Positions 51,801 through 60,784 are shown, counted from the first letter of the stretch. The stretch: 64,000 nt of DNA from Albidovulum sp. (GCA_030837825.1 JAUQYB010000033.1:1-64000); one strand, 5' to 3'. Translations and numbers: made by a program. The notes: a model not told the origin generated them from the sequence alone.

Positions 51801-52552
51801 CCCGCGCCACCTTGGCCTCGCGCCGGCAGGACCAGGCAGAGATCCTGGCCGCGGGCCTGCCCGACGAGCCGCCCGAAGCGTTGACGGAAACCCTTGCCAT
51901 GCTGGAAGCGGATACCACCACGCGCGGCCACAGGATCGGCGCCATCGACGGCGAATTCCGCCGCGATGCCGCAACTCGCGCCAGCCTTGCGGGGTTGGAG
52001 GCCGAAATCGCCGTGGCCCGGGCCGAACTGGATGTGTGGCAGGCGGTGAACCATGCCGTCGGCTCCCGCAATGGAGACCGTTTCGCACGGGTGGCACAGT
52101 CGATCACCCTCGACCTGCTGGTCGACCACGCCAACCGCCACCTTGCCGACCTGAACCCGCGTTACCTCTTGCGCCGCGCCGCCGATCTGGCGCTTCAGGT
52201 CGAGGACCGCGACATGGGCGGCGAGGCCCGCGCCACCCGCAGCCTGTCGGGCGGTGAACGCTTCCTCGTCTCGCTGGCGCTTGCACTGGCGCTGTCAAGG
52301 ATGGGCGGCAAGGGCGGGCTCGCCGCCACCCTGTTCATCGACGAGGGCTTCGGCTCGCTGGATACGAGCAGCCTCGATCTGGCTCTCGACGCACTGGAAA
52401 GCCTGCAATCGCAGGGTCGCCAGGTCGGCGTCATCAGCCATGTCGAGGCGATGAAGGACCGCATTCCTACCCGCATCGCGGTGCGCAAGCAGGGCGGTGG
52501 CAAAAGCGTGGTCGAGATCGGCGGGACCGGCTTCGAACTAGCTTCGGATTGA
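48815..52552 (+). CDS. sbcC: Exonuclease subunit SbcC (Rad50-type ATPase)
   Basis: 1245 residues, typical SbcC length. The N-terminal Walker A is GETGAGKSS (about 36-44). A very long Ala/Glu-rich coiled coil is interrupted at about 612-622 by the zinc-hook CPVCGSCDHP. The C-terminal half of the ATPase has the signature RSLSGGERFLVSLALALALS (about 1143) and Walker B LFIDEGFGSLD. It partners SbcD in a Mre11/Rad50-like complex that processes abnormal or invading DNA. Confidence 0.95.
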   Translation: MRILSISGQNIASLAQPFVIDFTAAPLAGAGLFAITGETGAGKSSILDAMCLALYGDAPRLAGGAAADEVPDPSGEAIKARDSRAILRRGAVQGWAEVRFTARDGQDYIARWQARRARDRADGRLQGVSRSLARAADGQVLASQTTAVTEQIVALTGLSYEEFRRTVLLAQGDFDAFLRADTNDRAGLLEKVTGTGLYREVSIRIYERTEASRQAHEALVQRRAGHQLLSDADRAALETERLALAEANQASATQASAVQGKLARHTRHAEAVRLLALAEAQESRALADQAQAGAERDRLSRIDRAEPLRAPWLAARTAEGHLAAAKEAVDAAIIVSAEARAKAIAQQELSARANADLAAKETEFKALGPAWDQAADLDSRIISAGRELEDARAQGAKLDQAAQEAHDAWASLQQDEAGLRNALSAAEAGLSGLAPDCALADDWPQIRQRIADHAEARQAADQAEAGVRQNGARAADLEQELADLATRAGADGEAETALVGQAATLGARIAAIEAAHPPGRGADLSVLASALSDMARAESDHSSALAEILAAGTGAGTAAELAAAATAGIAAADDALALAEAKAQALAAPAGRADLAASEAARELRLRLEPGQPCPVCGSCDHPTHADAALADLAASLRSDLAAARQAAEAGRAARAEAQRQHDRAQAQAEQARSEAAKAGDRRSTALSRWAEAQHRAQAVATCPALPGAPGEAPGGLAALAADIATAQQDEAAAQAELVGLRRELSEAGTRRDSLRTTLAGHATAREGLNADLFTTRGLHALALREAEVARSQADRLAAALAPTLASLHEAPPDDPALTTRLAARIARVVALREAREKAATGLASLAPRITAAESRAEGAAVQARQTQDAATVRKATLDTLCAERAPLLGGEATALHRSRHNEERLTALAAQDTTSKALASAVSAASAAHARAEAAEVERARAGQVCETAHAALGPALAASGLMEADLAALFSLPVAEVEALRQRLRALDDAVTSARATLASRRQDQAEILAAGLPDEPPEALTETLAMLEADTTTRGHRIGAIDGEFRRDAATRASLAGLEAEIAVARAELDVWQAVNHAVGSRNGDRFARVAQSITLDLLVDHANRHLADLNPRYLLRRAADLALQVEDRDMGGEARATRSLSGGERFLVSLALALALSRMGGKGGLAATLFIDEGFGSLDTSSLDLALDALESLQSQGRQVGVISHVEAMKDRIPTRIAVRKQGGGKSVVEIGGTGFELASD

Positions 52553-52646
52553 ATATGCACCCACATGGCCCTTCCCCCACTTATTTTGCCTCCTAGGGTT
52601 GATGCGGATGCGGACCCTCCCGCCGGCCTGCGGGCCGGGGCGTCGG

Positions 52647-53495
52647 TCAGCCCAGGATGTCCAGTTCCTCGTTGATCTCGTCGATCAGGGCAGCCCTTTG
52701 CAGCGCCGTCTCGCCGACCAGACCGACATGCGAGATCGCCAGGAGGCGCAGCACGCTGACCAGCGTGGTGTAGCTGGGGATCAGCCCGTAGCTGGCGATG
52801 TGGCAGCGCAGCACGAGGTCGGAGAACCGCTTGGCCTGCGCCAGGTTGCCGTGGTCGGTCAGCGAGATGATGCCGGCACGGGTGGTGCGCGCGTAGGACA
52901 GGATCGCCTTCATCTCGCGCGGTTGCGGGCCTTGCGCCAGCACGATCATAACGTCGCGGGGCCCCATCATCGCCAGATCCTCGGCCACCGCGCCGCCGGT
53001 GATCCCGATGGCATGGACATTGGGACGCAGGCGCGAGAACAGCACCCGCCCGTAGCGCGCAAGCCACGCATCGGCGCCAAGGCCAAGGAACCACAGCCGG
53101 GGTGCGTCGGCGATCAGCCGCGCCGCCTGTCGCAGGCTGTCGGGGCTCATCTCCTCGAAGGTGCGGGTGATGTTGGCCAGTTCCAGGTCCAGATGTTCGC
53201 CGATGGTGCGGCCCAGCACGGTCGCCCCGTGGCCTGCGACCGAATAGCTGTAGGGCTGGGTGCGGTTGCGTTCCTCGCGCGCCTGCAGCTTGACCTCCTC
53301 GAAGTCGGTATAGCCGAGCGCGCGGAAGAACCGCGCGGCGGTCGCCTTGGACACCTCGGCGATGCCGGCCAGTTCCGTTGCAGTATGCGTTTCAATCAGG
53401 CCCGGCCGGTCCAGAATCACACCGGCCAGCTTCTGCTCGCTCCGGGTCAGCCGGTCGAGCCTTTCCTGGATGCGCAGCGCCAGACGCGTGGACAT
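52647..53495 (-). CDS. RpiR/MurR-family transcriptional regulator
   Basis: 282 residues. The N-terminal HTH_6 domain is LDRLTRSEQKLAGVILDRPGLIETHTATELAGIAEVSKATAARFFRALGY. A SIS sugar-phosphate-binding domain follows (about 120-255, RLWFLGLGADAWLARYGRVLFSRL). It is divergent from the cyclo-ligase-like/ABC operon. A perfect palindrome of the type this family prefers lies between them. Confidence 0.92.
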   Translation of the reverse strand: MSTRLALRIQERLDRLTRSEQKLAGVILDRPGLIETHTATELAGIAEVSKATAARFFRALGYTDFEEVKLQAREERNRTQPYSYSVAGHGATVLGRTIGEHLDLELANITRTFEEMSPDSLRQAARLIADAPRLWFLGLGADAWLARYGRVLFSRLRPNVHAIGITGGAVAEDLAMMGPRDVMIVLAQGPQPREMKAILSYARTTRAGIISLTDHGNLAQAKRFSDLVLRCHIASYGLIPSYTTLVSVLRLLAISHVGLVGETALQRAALIDEINEELDILG

Positions 53496-53536
53496 TCCCT
53501 TTCCTTTCCAGCCGGTTATTTTTTCTTTTGACAGGT

Positions 53537-53552
53537 TGAAACCATGGTTTCA
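53537..53552. promoter_or_regulatory. Perfect 16-bp palindrome, likely RpiR operator
   Basis: TGAAACCATGGTTTCA is fully self-complementary. Further CTGAAACA half-sites follow at about 53588 and 53600. A TTGACA (53528-53533) lies just upstream on the plus strand, so binding would block the promoter of the downstream operon. Confidence 0.7.
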
Positions 53553-53620
53553 TCATTTTGGAACACAGGAACACTTCTCCGAAATCCTGAAACACCACTC
53601 TGAAACAGTAGGGGCGCGGC

Positions 53621-54367
53621 GTGTCGAAATCAAACATCATCCGGCAGCAGATCTGGGGCAGGCTGAAGGATGTGGCCCGGCCCGACACCCGCTTCGACAT
53701 GAACTTCGCCGAGGTGATCCCGGATTTCGAGGGTTCGGAAATCGCCAATCGCCGGGTGCTGGACATGGAGGCATGTAAGACGGCCGACTTCCTGTTCATC
53801 ACCCCCGACAACTGCCTGGTGGAAATCCGCCGGGCGCTGATCGAGATGGGCAAACCCTTCTTCATGTCGACCTACGGCATCTACCGTGGCTTCCTCTACA
53901 TCGAGCCGGGTTCGGTGCCGAAGGGACACGAGCTCTACGCCGCCTGGCTTGACGGGATGGAGCATTTCGGCCGCCCGATCACGCTGCAGGAAATCGCACG
54001 CAAGGGCCGGATCGACTTTCTCGTCACCGGCGCCTCGGCGGTTTCGGTGGACGGGGTGCGCTTCGGCAAGGGGCACGGCTTCTTCGATCTGGAATGGGGG
54101 ATGTTCACCGATCTCGGCCTCGTGGGCGAACAGACGCCGGTCGTCGCCGTGGTCCATGACTGCCAGGTGGTGCATGAGAAACTGCACCCCAGCCCGACCG
54201 ACATACTTGTCGATTACATCGCCACCCCCGGCGGCCTGCACCGGGTCGACCGCCGCGCCAAGCGGCCGCACGGGGTGATCTGGGACCTCTTGGAGCCGAA
54301 GCAGATCGAACAGACACCGCCCTTGCGGGAATTGCAGGCGATCCAGGGGCTTGCTCCTCGCACATGA
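53621..54367 (+). CDS. 5-formyltetrahydrofolate cyclo-ligase-family protein
   Basis: 248 residues from GTG 53621. The substrate/ATP loop typical of the family is seen as GVRFGKGHGFFDLEWGM (about 145-161), and the C-terminal VVHDCQVVHEKLHPSPTDILVDYIATP is also characteristic. It is longer than housekeeping MTHFS (about 190), with an N-terminal extension. It is the first gene of an RpiR-controlled operon with an ABC importer, so it probably acts on the imported compound rather than in general folate metabolism. Confidence 0.82.
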   Translation: MSKSNIIRQQIWGRLKDVARPDTRFDMNFAEVIPDFEGSEIANRRVLDMEACKTADFLFITPDNCLVEIRRALIEMGKPFFMSTYGIYRGFLYIEPGSVPKGHELYAAWLDGMEHFGRPITLQEIARKGRIDFLVTGASAVSVDGVRFGKGHGFFDLEWGMFTDLGLVGEQTPVVAVVHDCQVVHEKLHPSPTDILVDYIATPGGLHRVDRRAKRPHGVIWDLLEPKQIEQTPPLRELQAIQGLAPRT

Positions 54368-54398
54368 CAAACAGGAAACAAGACAACAGGAGGATGGA

Positions 54399-55370
54399 AT
54401 GACACTGACGATTTCCCGCCGCGGCTTTCTCCACAGTGCCGCCGCCGCAAGCGCCGCCCTGGCCCTTCCCGGACGCGCCCGCGCCGCCACCCCCTTCACC
54501 ATGCAGGCGGCCTGGATCAACGATGCCGAGTTCTCGGGCTATTTCCTCGCCATCGACAAGGGGTTTTACGCCGAGGAAGGGCTGGAGCTGACCTACCTGC
54601 CTGGCGGCCCCGACGTGATCCCGGAAAGCGCGATCATCGCCGGCCGCGCCGACCTGACGCTGACCACGCCCGACACCACGATCCGGGCGATTTCCGAACA
54701 AGGCGCGAAGTTCAAGATCATCGGCGCCCAGTATCAGAAGAACCCGATCGGCGTCGTCTCGCTGAAGAAGAACCCGGTCAACACCCCCGCCGATCTGGTC
54801 GGCAAGACCATCGCCGTCCCGCCGGTGAACATCGGCACGATCGAGGCTCTGCTGGCGCTGAACGGCATCGACAAGGCGCAGGTCAACATCGTGCCCTATG
54901 CCTACGACCCGACGCCCCTGGTCAAGGGCGAGATCGACGCCTCCCTCGACTTCACCACCAACGTCCCCTTCACCATCGGCCAACTGGGCGAGGAGGCGCA
55001 GTCCTTCCTGCTCTATGACCACGGTGTCACGCTCTACAACGACACCGTGGTGGTGACCGAGGAGACGCTGGCCGCCAAACGCAAGGAACTGGTCGCCTGG
55101 CTCCGCGCCAGCCGCAAGGGCTGGGCCGAGAACCTGGCCGATCCCGCGCTTTACCCGCCGCAATGGGAAACCACCTGGTTCGCCGGAACCGGGCGCAGCA
55201 TCGAGAACGAGATCTTCTTCAACACCGCGCAGAAGCCGCTGATCGACACGCCGAACGGGATCTTCGCGATGACCGAGGAGGACATCGGGAAGAACATCAA
55301 GGCGCTGGAGGCGGTCGGCATCAAGGGCAGCCGCGACATGTTCGACACCACGCTCCTCGCCGAGATCTGA
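54399..55370 (+). CDS. ABC solute-binding protein, NMT1/THI5-like
   Basis: 323 residues from ATG 54399 after AGGAGG. A Tat signal SRRGFLHSAAAASAALALPG is followed by the NMT1-type start TPFTMQAAWINDAEFSGYFLAIDKGFYAEEGLELTYLPGG. The family binds thiamine-pyrimidine precursors, sulfonates or related small molecules. It overlaps the ATPase gene by one base. Confidence 0.9.
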   Translation: MTLTISRRGFLHSAAAASAALALPGRARAATPFTMQAAWINDAEFSGYFLAIDKGFYAEEGLELTYLPGGPDVIPESAIIAGRADLTLTTPDTTIRAISEQGAKFKIIGAQYQKNPIGVVSLKKNPVNTPADLVGKTIAVPPVNIGTIEALLALNGIDKAQVNIVPYAYDPTPLVKGEIDASLDFTTNVPFTIGQLGEEAQSFLLYDHGVTLYNDTVVVTEETLAAKRKELVAWLRASRKGWAENLADPALYPPQWETTWFAGTGRSIENEIFFNTAQKPLIDTPNGIFAMTEEDIGKNIKALEAVGIKGSRDMFDTTLLAEI

Positions 55371-56140
55371 TGCCGGAGGCGCCCGGCATTTCCCTCAGCG
55401 GCGTCTGCAAGACCTATTGCAGCCGGGGGTCCGAGGTCGTCGCCTTGCACGACATGAACCTGACCTGTCCGCCGGGGTCGTTCACCGCGCTGATCGGCCC
55501 TTCGGGCTGCGGCAAGTCCACCGCGATGCGGATCGCGCTGGGGCTGGAGGATCACGATGCTGGCGAGGTGCGGATCGCGGGCCAGGCCCCCGCGACCGCC
55601 ACCGCCAGCGGGATCACCGGCGTCGCCTTCCAGGATGCCGCGCTCCTGCCCTGGCGGACGGTGGCGCGCAACATCGCCCTGCCCTTGGAGGTGCTGGGCC
55701 GCGACCCCGCCCGCTATGCCCATGAGATCGCCAAGCTGATCGAGCTGGTCGGACTGAAAGGCTATGAGAACGCCCTTCCCGGCCAGCTTTCCGGCGGGAT
55801 GCGGCAGCGGGTCTCCATCGCGCGGTCGCTGATCACCTCGCCCGAGGTGCTGTTCATGGACGAACCCTTCGGCGCGCTGGACCAGATTCGGCGGCGGCAG
55901 ATGAACGTGGAACTGCAGCGCATCTGGCAGGAGACCAGATCCACAGCACTTCTGGTGACGCATGGCATCGACGAGGCGGTCTTCCTGGCCGACTTCGTGG
56001 TGGTGATGCAGGCCAACCCAGGTCGGGTGGTCGAGGTGATCGAGGTGCCCTTTCCCCGCCCGCGCAGCGACGACCTCTATTCCCAACCCGAGTTCCACGC
56101 CCTGACCGATCGCATCGCCCGGGTGCTGCATGGCCGGTAG
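55370..56140 (+). CDS. ABC transporter ATPase (SsuB/TauB/ThiZ type)
   Basis: 256 residues, ATG overlapping the preceding stop. Walker A is GPSGCGKST (about 43-51), Q-loop [14 protein letters not shown], signature [15 protein letters not shown] and Walker [13 protein letters not shown]. It energises the importer and overlaps the permease gene by 11 bp. Confidence 0.93.
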   Translation: MPEAPGISLSGVCKTYCSRGSEVVALHDMNLTCPPGSFTALIGPSGCGKSTAMRIALGLEDHDAGEVRIAGQAPATATASGITGVAFQDAALLPWRTVARNIALPLEVLGRDPARYAHEIAKLIELVGLKGYENALPGQLSGGMRQRVSIARSLITSPEVLFMDEPFGALDQIRRRQMNVELQRIWQETRSTALLVTHGIDEAVFLADFVVVMQANPGRVVEVIEVPFPRPRSDDLYSQPEFHALTDRIARVLHGR

Positions 56141-57707
56141 CCGCCCCTTCTGGCAGAGCATGGCGATCCGCAACCTGCTGATCCTCCTGGCGGTCTGGGA
56201 GGTGGTGGGCCAGTTGAAGCTGGTGGCAGGCGGCGCGCTGCCGCCGCTCAGCGCCATCCTGATCCGCTTCTGGGCCGACCGGGCCGATTACCCCGGCCAT
56301 GTCGCCGCCACCGTCTGGGCCTCGGTCCTCGGCTTCGTGATCGGCAATGCCGTGGCGGTGGGGGCGGGGGTGCTGTTCGTCCTCTTCCCCCGGCTGCAAC
56401 GACTCGCACGCGGCGTGAACATCGCGGTCTTCGCCCTGCCGCCCATCGCCATCGCCCCGATCCTGGTGCTGACCCTGCAAGGCATGACGCCGCGCGTGGT
56501 GCTGGCCGCGCTCGGCGTCTACTTCGTCACCATGACCGCCACCGTCGTGGGCCTCTCGCAATACGACACCCGGTCGGCGGATGTGGTGCGCGCCTACGGC
56601 GGCGGCAACTGGCTGGTGATGAAGCTCGTCCGCCTGCGCGGCGCGGTGCCCGACATCCTCGGCGGGTTGCGCATCGCCGCCCCCAACGCCGTCCTCGGCG
56701 CCATCCTGGCCGAGTTCGGCGGCGGCGGCCGCTGGGGTCTTGGCACCTATCTCCTCGGCTCGCTGGGTCGGGGCGAACCGGCGCGGCTCTGGGGCATCGG
56801 CCTTGTCGCCACGGTGATCGCCGGGGCCAGCTACGCCACCTTCGCGCTGATCTCGGCCCGTATTCTCGGCACTACCCGCTCGGTCACGCTGAACACCGCC
56901 TTGCCGCCCGAAGACGCCCATGCCGATGCTCCTCTGGCCTTGCGGATCGCGCTGATGGCGGGGGCGGCAGCCTTGCCCTTCGTCCTCTGGTGGGCCTTCA
57001 TCCGGCTGACCGGCGTGCCCGAGATGATCGCCAAAACTCCATTGGGAGTCGTGGACTACCTCTTTCTCGCCGACACCTCCGCCAATGCGCGGGCCAAGCT
57101 GATGGAGGCGCTGTCTCAGACCCTGCCGATCACCGCGCTCGGCATGGTGGCCGGCCTGGGCTTCGCCTTCCTCCTTGCGGTGTCGTCGCGGATGATCCCC
57201 GGTTTCATCCGCGCCTTCATGCCGGTGGCCTTGGTGACGCAGACGATGCCCTTGGTCGCCCTGACCCCGCTTCTGGTGCTGATGCTGGGGCGCGGGCTGT
57301 CGGTAACGCTCTGGATCACCGTCTCCGTCACCTTCTTTCCGGCCTTCGTCCTCCTGGTGCAGGGCCTGCAACGTGTGCCGCAGTCGGTGCTGGACCTGCC
57401 CCGCGCCTATGGCGCCTCGGCCTGGAAGGAGCTGCGGATGGTCTCGATCCCGGCCGCCCTTCCCTATCTTTTCGCGGCGACCCGGCTGACCGTTCCCCGC
57501 GCCCTTCTGGGGGTGATGATCGCCGAATGGCTGGCTACCGGCACCGGGCTTGGCAACCTTTTGAACCAGTCGCGCGGCTATCTGGACTACGGCATGATCT
57601 GGACTGTCGCGTCGGCTTCGGTCTGCCTCTCGGTCGCCTTCTACTACGCGGTGCTGGCGGTGGAGCGCCGGACGCTGACCCGGCTCGGGATGCAGGTGGT
57701 GGAGTAG
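56130..57707 (+). CDS. Fused double ABC permease
   Basis: 525 residues comprising two complete binding-protein-dependent permease domains in tandem, about 1-260 and 275-525. Each has its own EAA loop: RAYGGGNWLVMKLVRLRGAVP and RAYGASAWKELRMVSIPAALP. The usual homodimer is replaced by a single chain, as in some Rhodobacteraceae nucleobase/thiamine-precursor-type importers. It is the last gene of the RpiR operon. Confidence 0.9.
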   Translation: MAGSRPFWQSMAIRNLLILLAVWEVVGQLKLVAGGALPPLSAILIRFWADRADYPGHVAATVWASVLGFVIGNAVAVGAGVLFVLFPRLQRLARGVNIAVFALPPIAIAPILVLTLQGMTPRVVLAALGVYFVTMTATVVGLSQYDTRSADVVRAYGGGNWLVMKLVRLRGAVPDILGGLRIAAPNAVLGAILAEFGGGGRWGLGTYLLGSLGRGEPARLWGIGLVATVIAGASYATFALISARILGTTRSVTLNTALPPEDAHADAPLALRIALMAGAAALPFVLWWAFIRLTGVPEMIAKTPLGVVDYLFLADTSANARAKLMEALSQTLPITALGMVAGLGFAFLLAVSSRMIPGFIRAFMPVALVTQTMPLVALTPLLVLMLGRGLSVTLWITVSVTFFPAFVLLVQGLQRVPQSVLDLPRAYGASAWKELRMVSIPAALPYLFAATRLTVPRALLGVMIAEWLATGTGLGNLLNQSRGYLDYGMIWTVASASVCLSVAFYYAVLAVERRTLTRLGMQVVE

Positions 57708-58451
57708 GCACCGGAACCCTCCGCCCGGCACGCCGGGAACGGGCCGCGGGCGGGATCGCCTCAGCTTGCGGCGAGATCCGCGTCAGCCGGAGCTACGCCT
57801 TTCAGGTTTTCCGCATTCCGTGGGTAGCGGCATTGTCACGACGGAGTGATGAATTCTGATTGTCACAGGCGGTCATGGCTTCGTTCCTTCTTGCATCCGA
57901 CATGAGGCGTGGTTTCGCCTGACTATCAAGGCAAGCATGGCGCTCCGGGTGGCAGGGAGGCGGAGGGTGGCAGGAAGGACGCCTCAGCCGCGCCACCCCT
58001 TGTTTTCATGGGATTTCGGCGCTGGGCGGATCGATGCGCGACGGGCGACGATAGGCGCAATGTGACGTGTGAAAGGGCAAGCACTGTCGTCGCGCTGCAA
58101 ATCCGGCATTCAACGACCCGCAGAGCGACAAATCCTCAAGGAATTCAATGGGTGGCAGGGGTACCGTGTCGGGTGCCACCCCCTCTTTGCCCGTCAATGC
58201 CGGTCAAGCACGGTCAATCCGGCTGTTCGCTGGCGTTTGCGGCCTTGGCGTCCGTTTCGCCCATCTGGCAGGACCGACGGCAATCTTCCCCCGCCACCCG
58301 ACCCACCATCGAAATCCCCAACAAAACAACGGGTGGCACAAAGGTGGCGTCCTTTCTGCCACCCTCCGCCTCGCCGCCACCCCTTGGGCTCTGCGCTCAC
58401 TGGTCCCTGCAAGACGTCCCCGATCTTCGGGGCCAGGACCAGGAGACCCCG
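57708..58451. other. Gene-free entry to the prophage remnant with GGGTGGC iterons
   Basis: 744 bp without a convincing gene. GGGTGGC occurs at 57947, 57965, 58150 and 58331 (+), and as GCCACCC at 57992, 58175, 58358 and 58376. They form three inverted pairs with about 18-20 bp between arms. This looks like a repressor or replication-initiator site array of the former phage. Confidence 0.55.
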
Positions 58452-58709
58452 ATGCCGCATCTCGGATCGATGCCAGACCCGAAGGACAAACCCCGCACCC
58501 TGCTGGTCGGTTGGATCAGCCGCCTCGACCTCGCGCTGGAACTCGGCCTGTCGGTCGACACCCTGCGCCGGTGGGAGGCGATGCGGACGGGTCCACCCTG
58601 CGTTCGGGCCGGGCGCAAGGTCTACTACCGCCGCGCCGCCGTCGAGGAATGGTTAGAGGAGCAGGAACAGGCCGCCCCGCGCCGCCGTCGTGCCGGAGGG
58701 CGCCGGTGA
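58452..58709 (+). CDS. Excisionase/MerR-like HTH protein of prophage remnant
   Basis: 85 residues. The winged HTH_17 pattern SRLDLALELGLSVDTLRRWEAMRTGPPCVRAGRKVYYRRAAVEEWLEEQE is typical of phage excisionase-like proteins. The tail is basic. It overlaps the next gene by one base and is the first of a tight phage early-gene set. Confidence 0.82.
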   Translation: MPHLGSMPDPKDKPRTLLVGWISRLDLALELGLSVDTLRRWEAMRTGPPCVRAGRKVYYRRAAVEEWLEEQEQAAPRRRRAGGRR

Positions 58710-58948
58710 TGACGATCCACCCTCGCAATTCCGCCTGGCCCGCTGACCGCGTGGCCGAGGCCCGCGCAGTGATCGCCGATGTCGCGCATCACAGCGATCT
58801 CCTGATCCGGCTCGCCTGCAACGTGCTTGCCCAGCATGGCGAGACCCCGAGCGAGCGCGCTGATGCCCAGCGCCTGCTGGTCGTCGTCGATGCGCGGCGG
58901 CCCATCGCCCGCGCCCAGCGCGAAGACCAGGGGAGGGCCGCGCCATGA
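58709..58948 (+). CDS. Small phage early protein of unknown function
   Basis: 79 residues, helical and charged (RVAEARAVIADVAHHSDLLIRLACNVL), with its ATG overlapping the previous stop in ATGA and its end overlapping the VRR-NUC gene. I do not recognise the family. Confidence 0.65.
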   Translation: MTIHPRNSAWPADRVAEARAVIADVAHHSDLLIRLACNVLAQHGETPSERADAQRLLVVVDARRPIARAQREDQGRAAP

Positions 58949-59340
58949 AGCGCCGTGGCACCCCCGAGGCTGATCTGCAGCGCGCCGTGGTGCAGGCGCT
59001 GCGCATCGCCCTGCCCCGCACCGCCATCATCCATCACTGCGCCAACGAGGTCACCGAGGCCAGGCCCCGCGGGGCCAAGCGCCAGGCGATCCTCGTCGGC
59101 ATGGGCGTCCATGCCGGGTTCGCCGATCTGATGGTGCTCTGCGATGGCCGCGTGCTGTTCCTCGAGCTGAAGGCGCCGAAGGGGCGGCTGCGGCCGGAGC
59201 AGGAGGCGTTCCGCGACGCCGTTCTGGCGCAGGGTTTCGGCTGGGCGCTGGTCCGCAGCCTCGACGACGCGCTGGGCCCGCTGGCCGATCACGGCTTCAC
59301 GACGCGCATCGCCCCTCCCCTGCGGAGGCCCGCGCCATGA
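58945..59340 (+). CDS. VRR-NUC domain nuclease
   Basis: 131 residues, a stand-alone VRR-NUC domain: EADLQRAVVQALR, GMGVHAGFADLMVL (catalytic Asp), FLELKAPKGRLRPEQ (E-x-K) and QEAFRDAVLAQGFGWALV. Phages encode it as a Holliday-junction/repair nuclease. It lies in the overlapping early-gene cluster. Confidence 0.9.
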   Translation: MKRRGTPEADLQRAVVQALRIALPRTAIIHHCANEVTEARPRGAKRQAILVGMGVHAGFADLMVLCDGRVLFLELKAPKGRLRPEQEAFRDAVLAQGFGWALVRSLDDALGPLADHGFTTRIAPPLRRPAP

Positions 59341-59756
59341 GCCACGAGGCCACCAACTGGGCCATCAAGCAGCGCGGGTTGAAGCCCACGACCAAGATCG
59401 TGCTCTGGCATCTTTGCGACCGGTTCAACCCCGACTACGGCTGCTTCCCCTCGCAGGACCGGCTGGCCCATGAGTGCGAGATCAGCCGGTCGACGCTGAA
59501 CGATCATCTTGGCCAGCTCGAGGCGGTGGGCCTGCTGCGGCGGGTGCCGCGGCTCGATCCCGTGACCAAGCGCCAGCTGCCGACCCGCTACATCCTGGAG
59601 TTCGAGCCGGGCTTCACACCTGTGGCTGTGGTGCCGTGTCCGGAAATCGGACACGGGGACGACGACGGCGCGGAAATCGCCGACAGTCGAACAAGCAGAA
59701 GGACGACATCGTCAAGGCCATCCAAGGGCACATCAACGCCGACGAGGCCGAGCTGA
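59337..59756 (+). pseudogene. Helix-turn-helix replication-type protein, 3' truncated
   Basis: The N-terminal ~110 residues are a MarR/Rep-like winged helix (KIVLWHLCDRFNPDYGCFPSQDRLAHECEISRSTLNDHLGQLEAVGLL). After about 59680 the frame becomes Ser/Thr/Arg-rich. Another frame there carries DDIVKAIQGHINADEAELIL, a piece of a different phage gene. A deletion fused the two. Confidence 0.7.
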
Positions 59757-59799
59757 TCCTCGGTGAACCTGCTACGCTTCATCTCTGGTCCTCTCGGTT

Positions 59800-60784
59800 G
59801 GGCCACAGTCTAACCTCAAACTGGATTAGGCCGAGGGGGCAACGTCAGCTCCTGGGCACGGATGATGTGACCCTGAAGGTGTCGCCCAACGGTTCGGCCT
59901 TCTTCGACGCCTTCGTGATCGACCGCGCCACCGGTCGGGCTGAGTTCCCGGCGCCGATCGTGATCGCGGGCCTCTCCGCTGTGCCCGCATCGCCCCCGGC
60001 AGGAAAGCTTGCCCTCTACGGCCGCCAACGCGCAGGGGCGCCTTGGCTGGAAGTCGTCCGGCCTTCCGGGCGCGACTTCCCCTTGCAGCCGCATATGGGC
60101 CTGAACCGGATCGGGGCCTGGGCCCCGGTCTCGGCCACGACCATCGCCGCCCAGGGCATCGCCTTGACCAGCGTCAGCACCGTCAGCCACCCCACCCTGG
60201 CGGCAGGATCACTGCTTTCGAGTTCCCGGCGCTGGCGCGCGACCTCGGCCGCGGTGGTGGATTCGGTCTGCGATCAGCGGTCGGCCGTCACCGCCTGTTG
60301 GCGGGGCAATGCCGCGGGCCTTGGTGGCTTCACCCTCGTCGCCCGGATCAGCCTGACCACCTTGCAGGCCACCGGAATGGGCTTCTTCGGCCTGTTGGCA
60401 TCGATCGCAGCCCTGGCCGTTACGACAACTCTGGCGACCGTTGTCGAAGCCATCGGCCTTGGCTTCCAGCGCGGCACGCACACGAACTGGCAGCTGGTCA
60501 GCAATGACGCCACTGGCGTGCTGACCCTGTTGGATCTCGGCGCCGGGTTTCCGGTCGCAACCGCCGGGCTTCTGACCCTGACAATCTGGTGCCCTGCAGC
60601 AGGCACATCGATCTGGCTGCGCGCGGTGAACGAGCTGACTGGCGCCGTCTTCGAACAGGAAGTGACGACCGACCTGCCCCAAGCGGCAACCTTCCTCGCC
60701 CCGCGCCTCTTCCTCAACAACGGTGCCACCGCAGCGGCCGTCGCGTTTGAATGCACCGGCCTCTACCTCGAAACTGACTTCTGA
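59800..60784 (+). pseudogene. Phage tail protein (DUF2793-like) lacking its 5' part
   Basis: The open frame to 60784 has no credible start. From about 59800 it reads TLKVSPNGSAFFDAFVIDRATGRAEFPAPI, then a long Ala/Leu/Thr-rich region ending AVAFECTGLYLETDF. This is the C-terminal style of DUF2793 tail-fibre proteins of Rhodobacteraceae phages. The 5' portion was lost in the same deletion that cut the HTH gene. Confidence 0.65.

Noticed and set aside
47591..52552. SbcCD as a CRISPR-associated nuclease because of the nearby cas2 and array
   Set aside because: The proteins are standard SbcD and SbcC with zinc hook; nothing ties them to CRISPR beyond distance. The WYL regulator is the more informative context.
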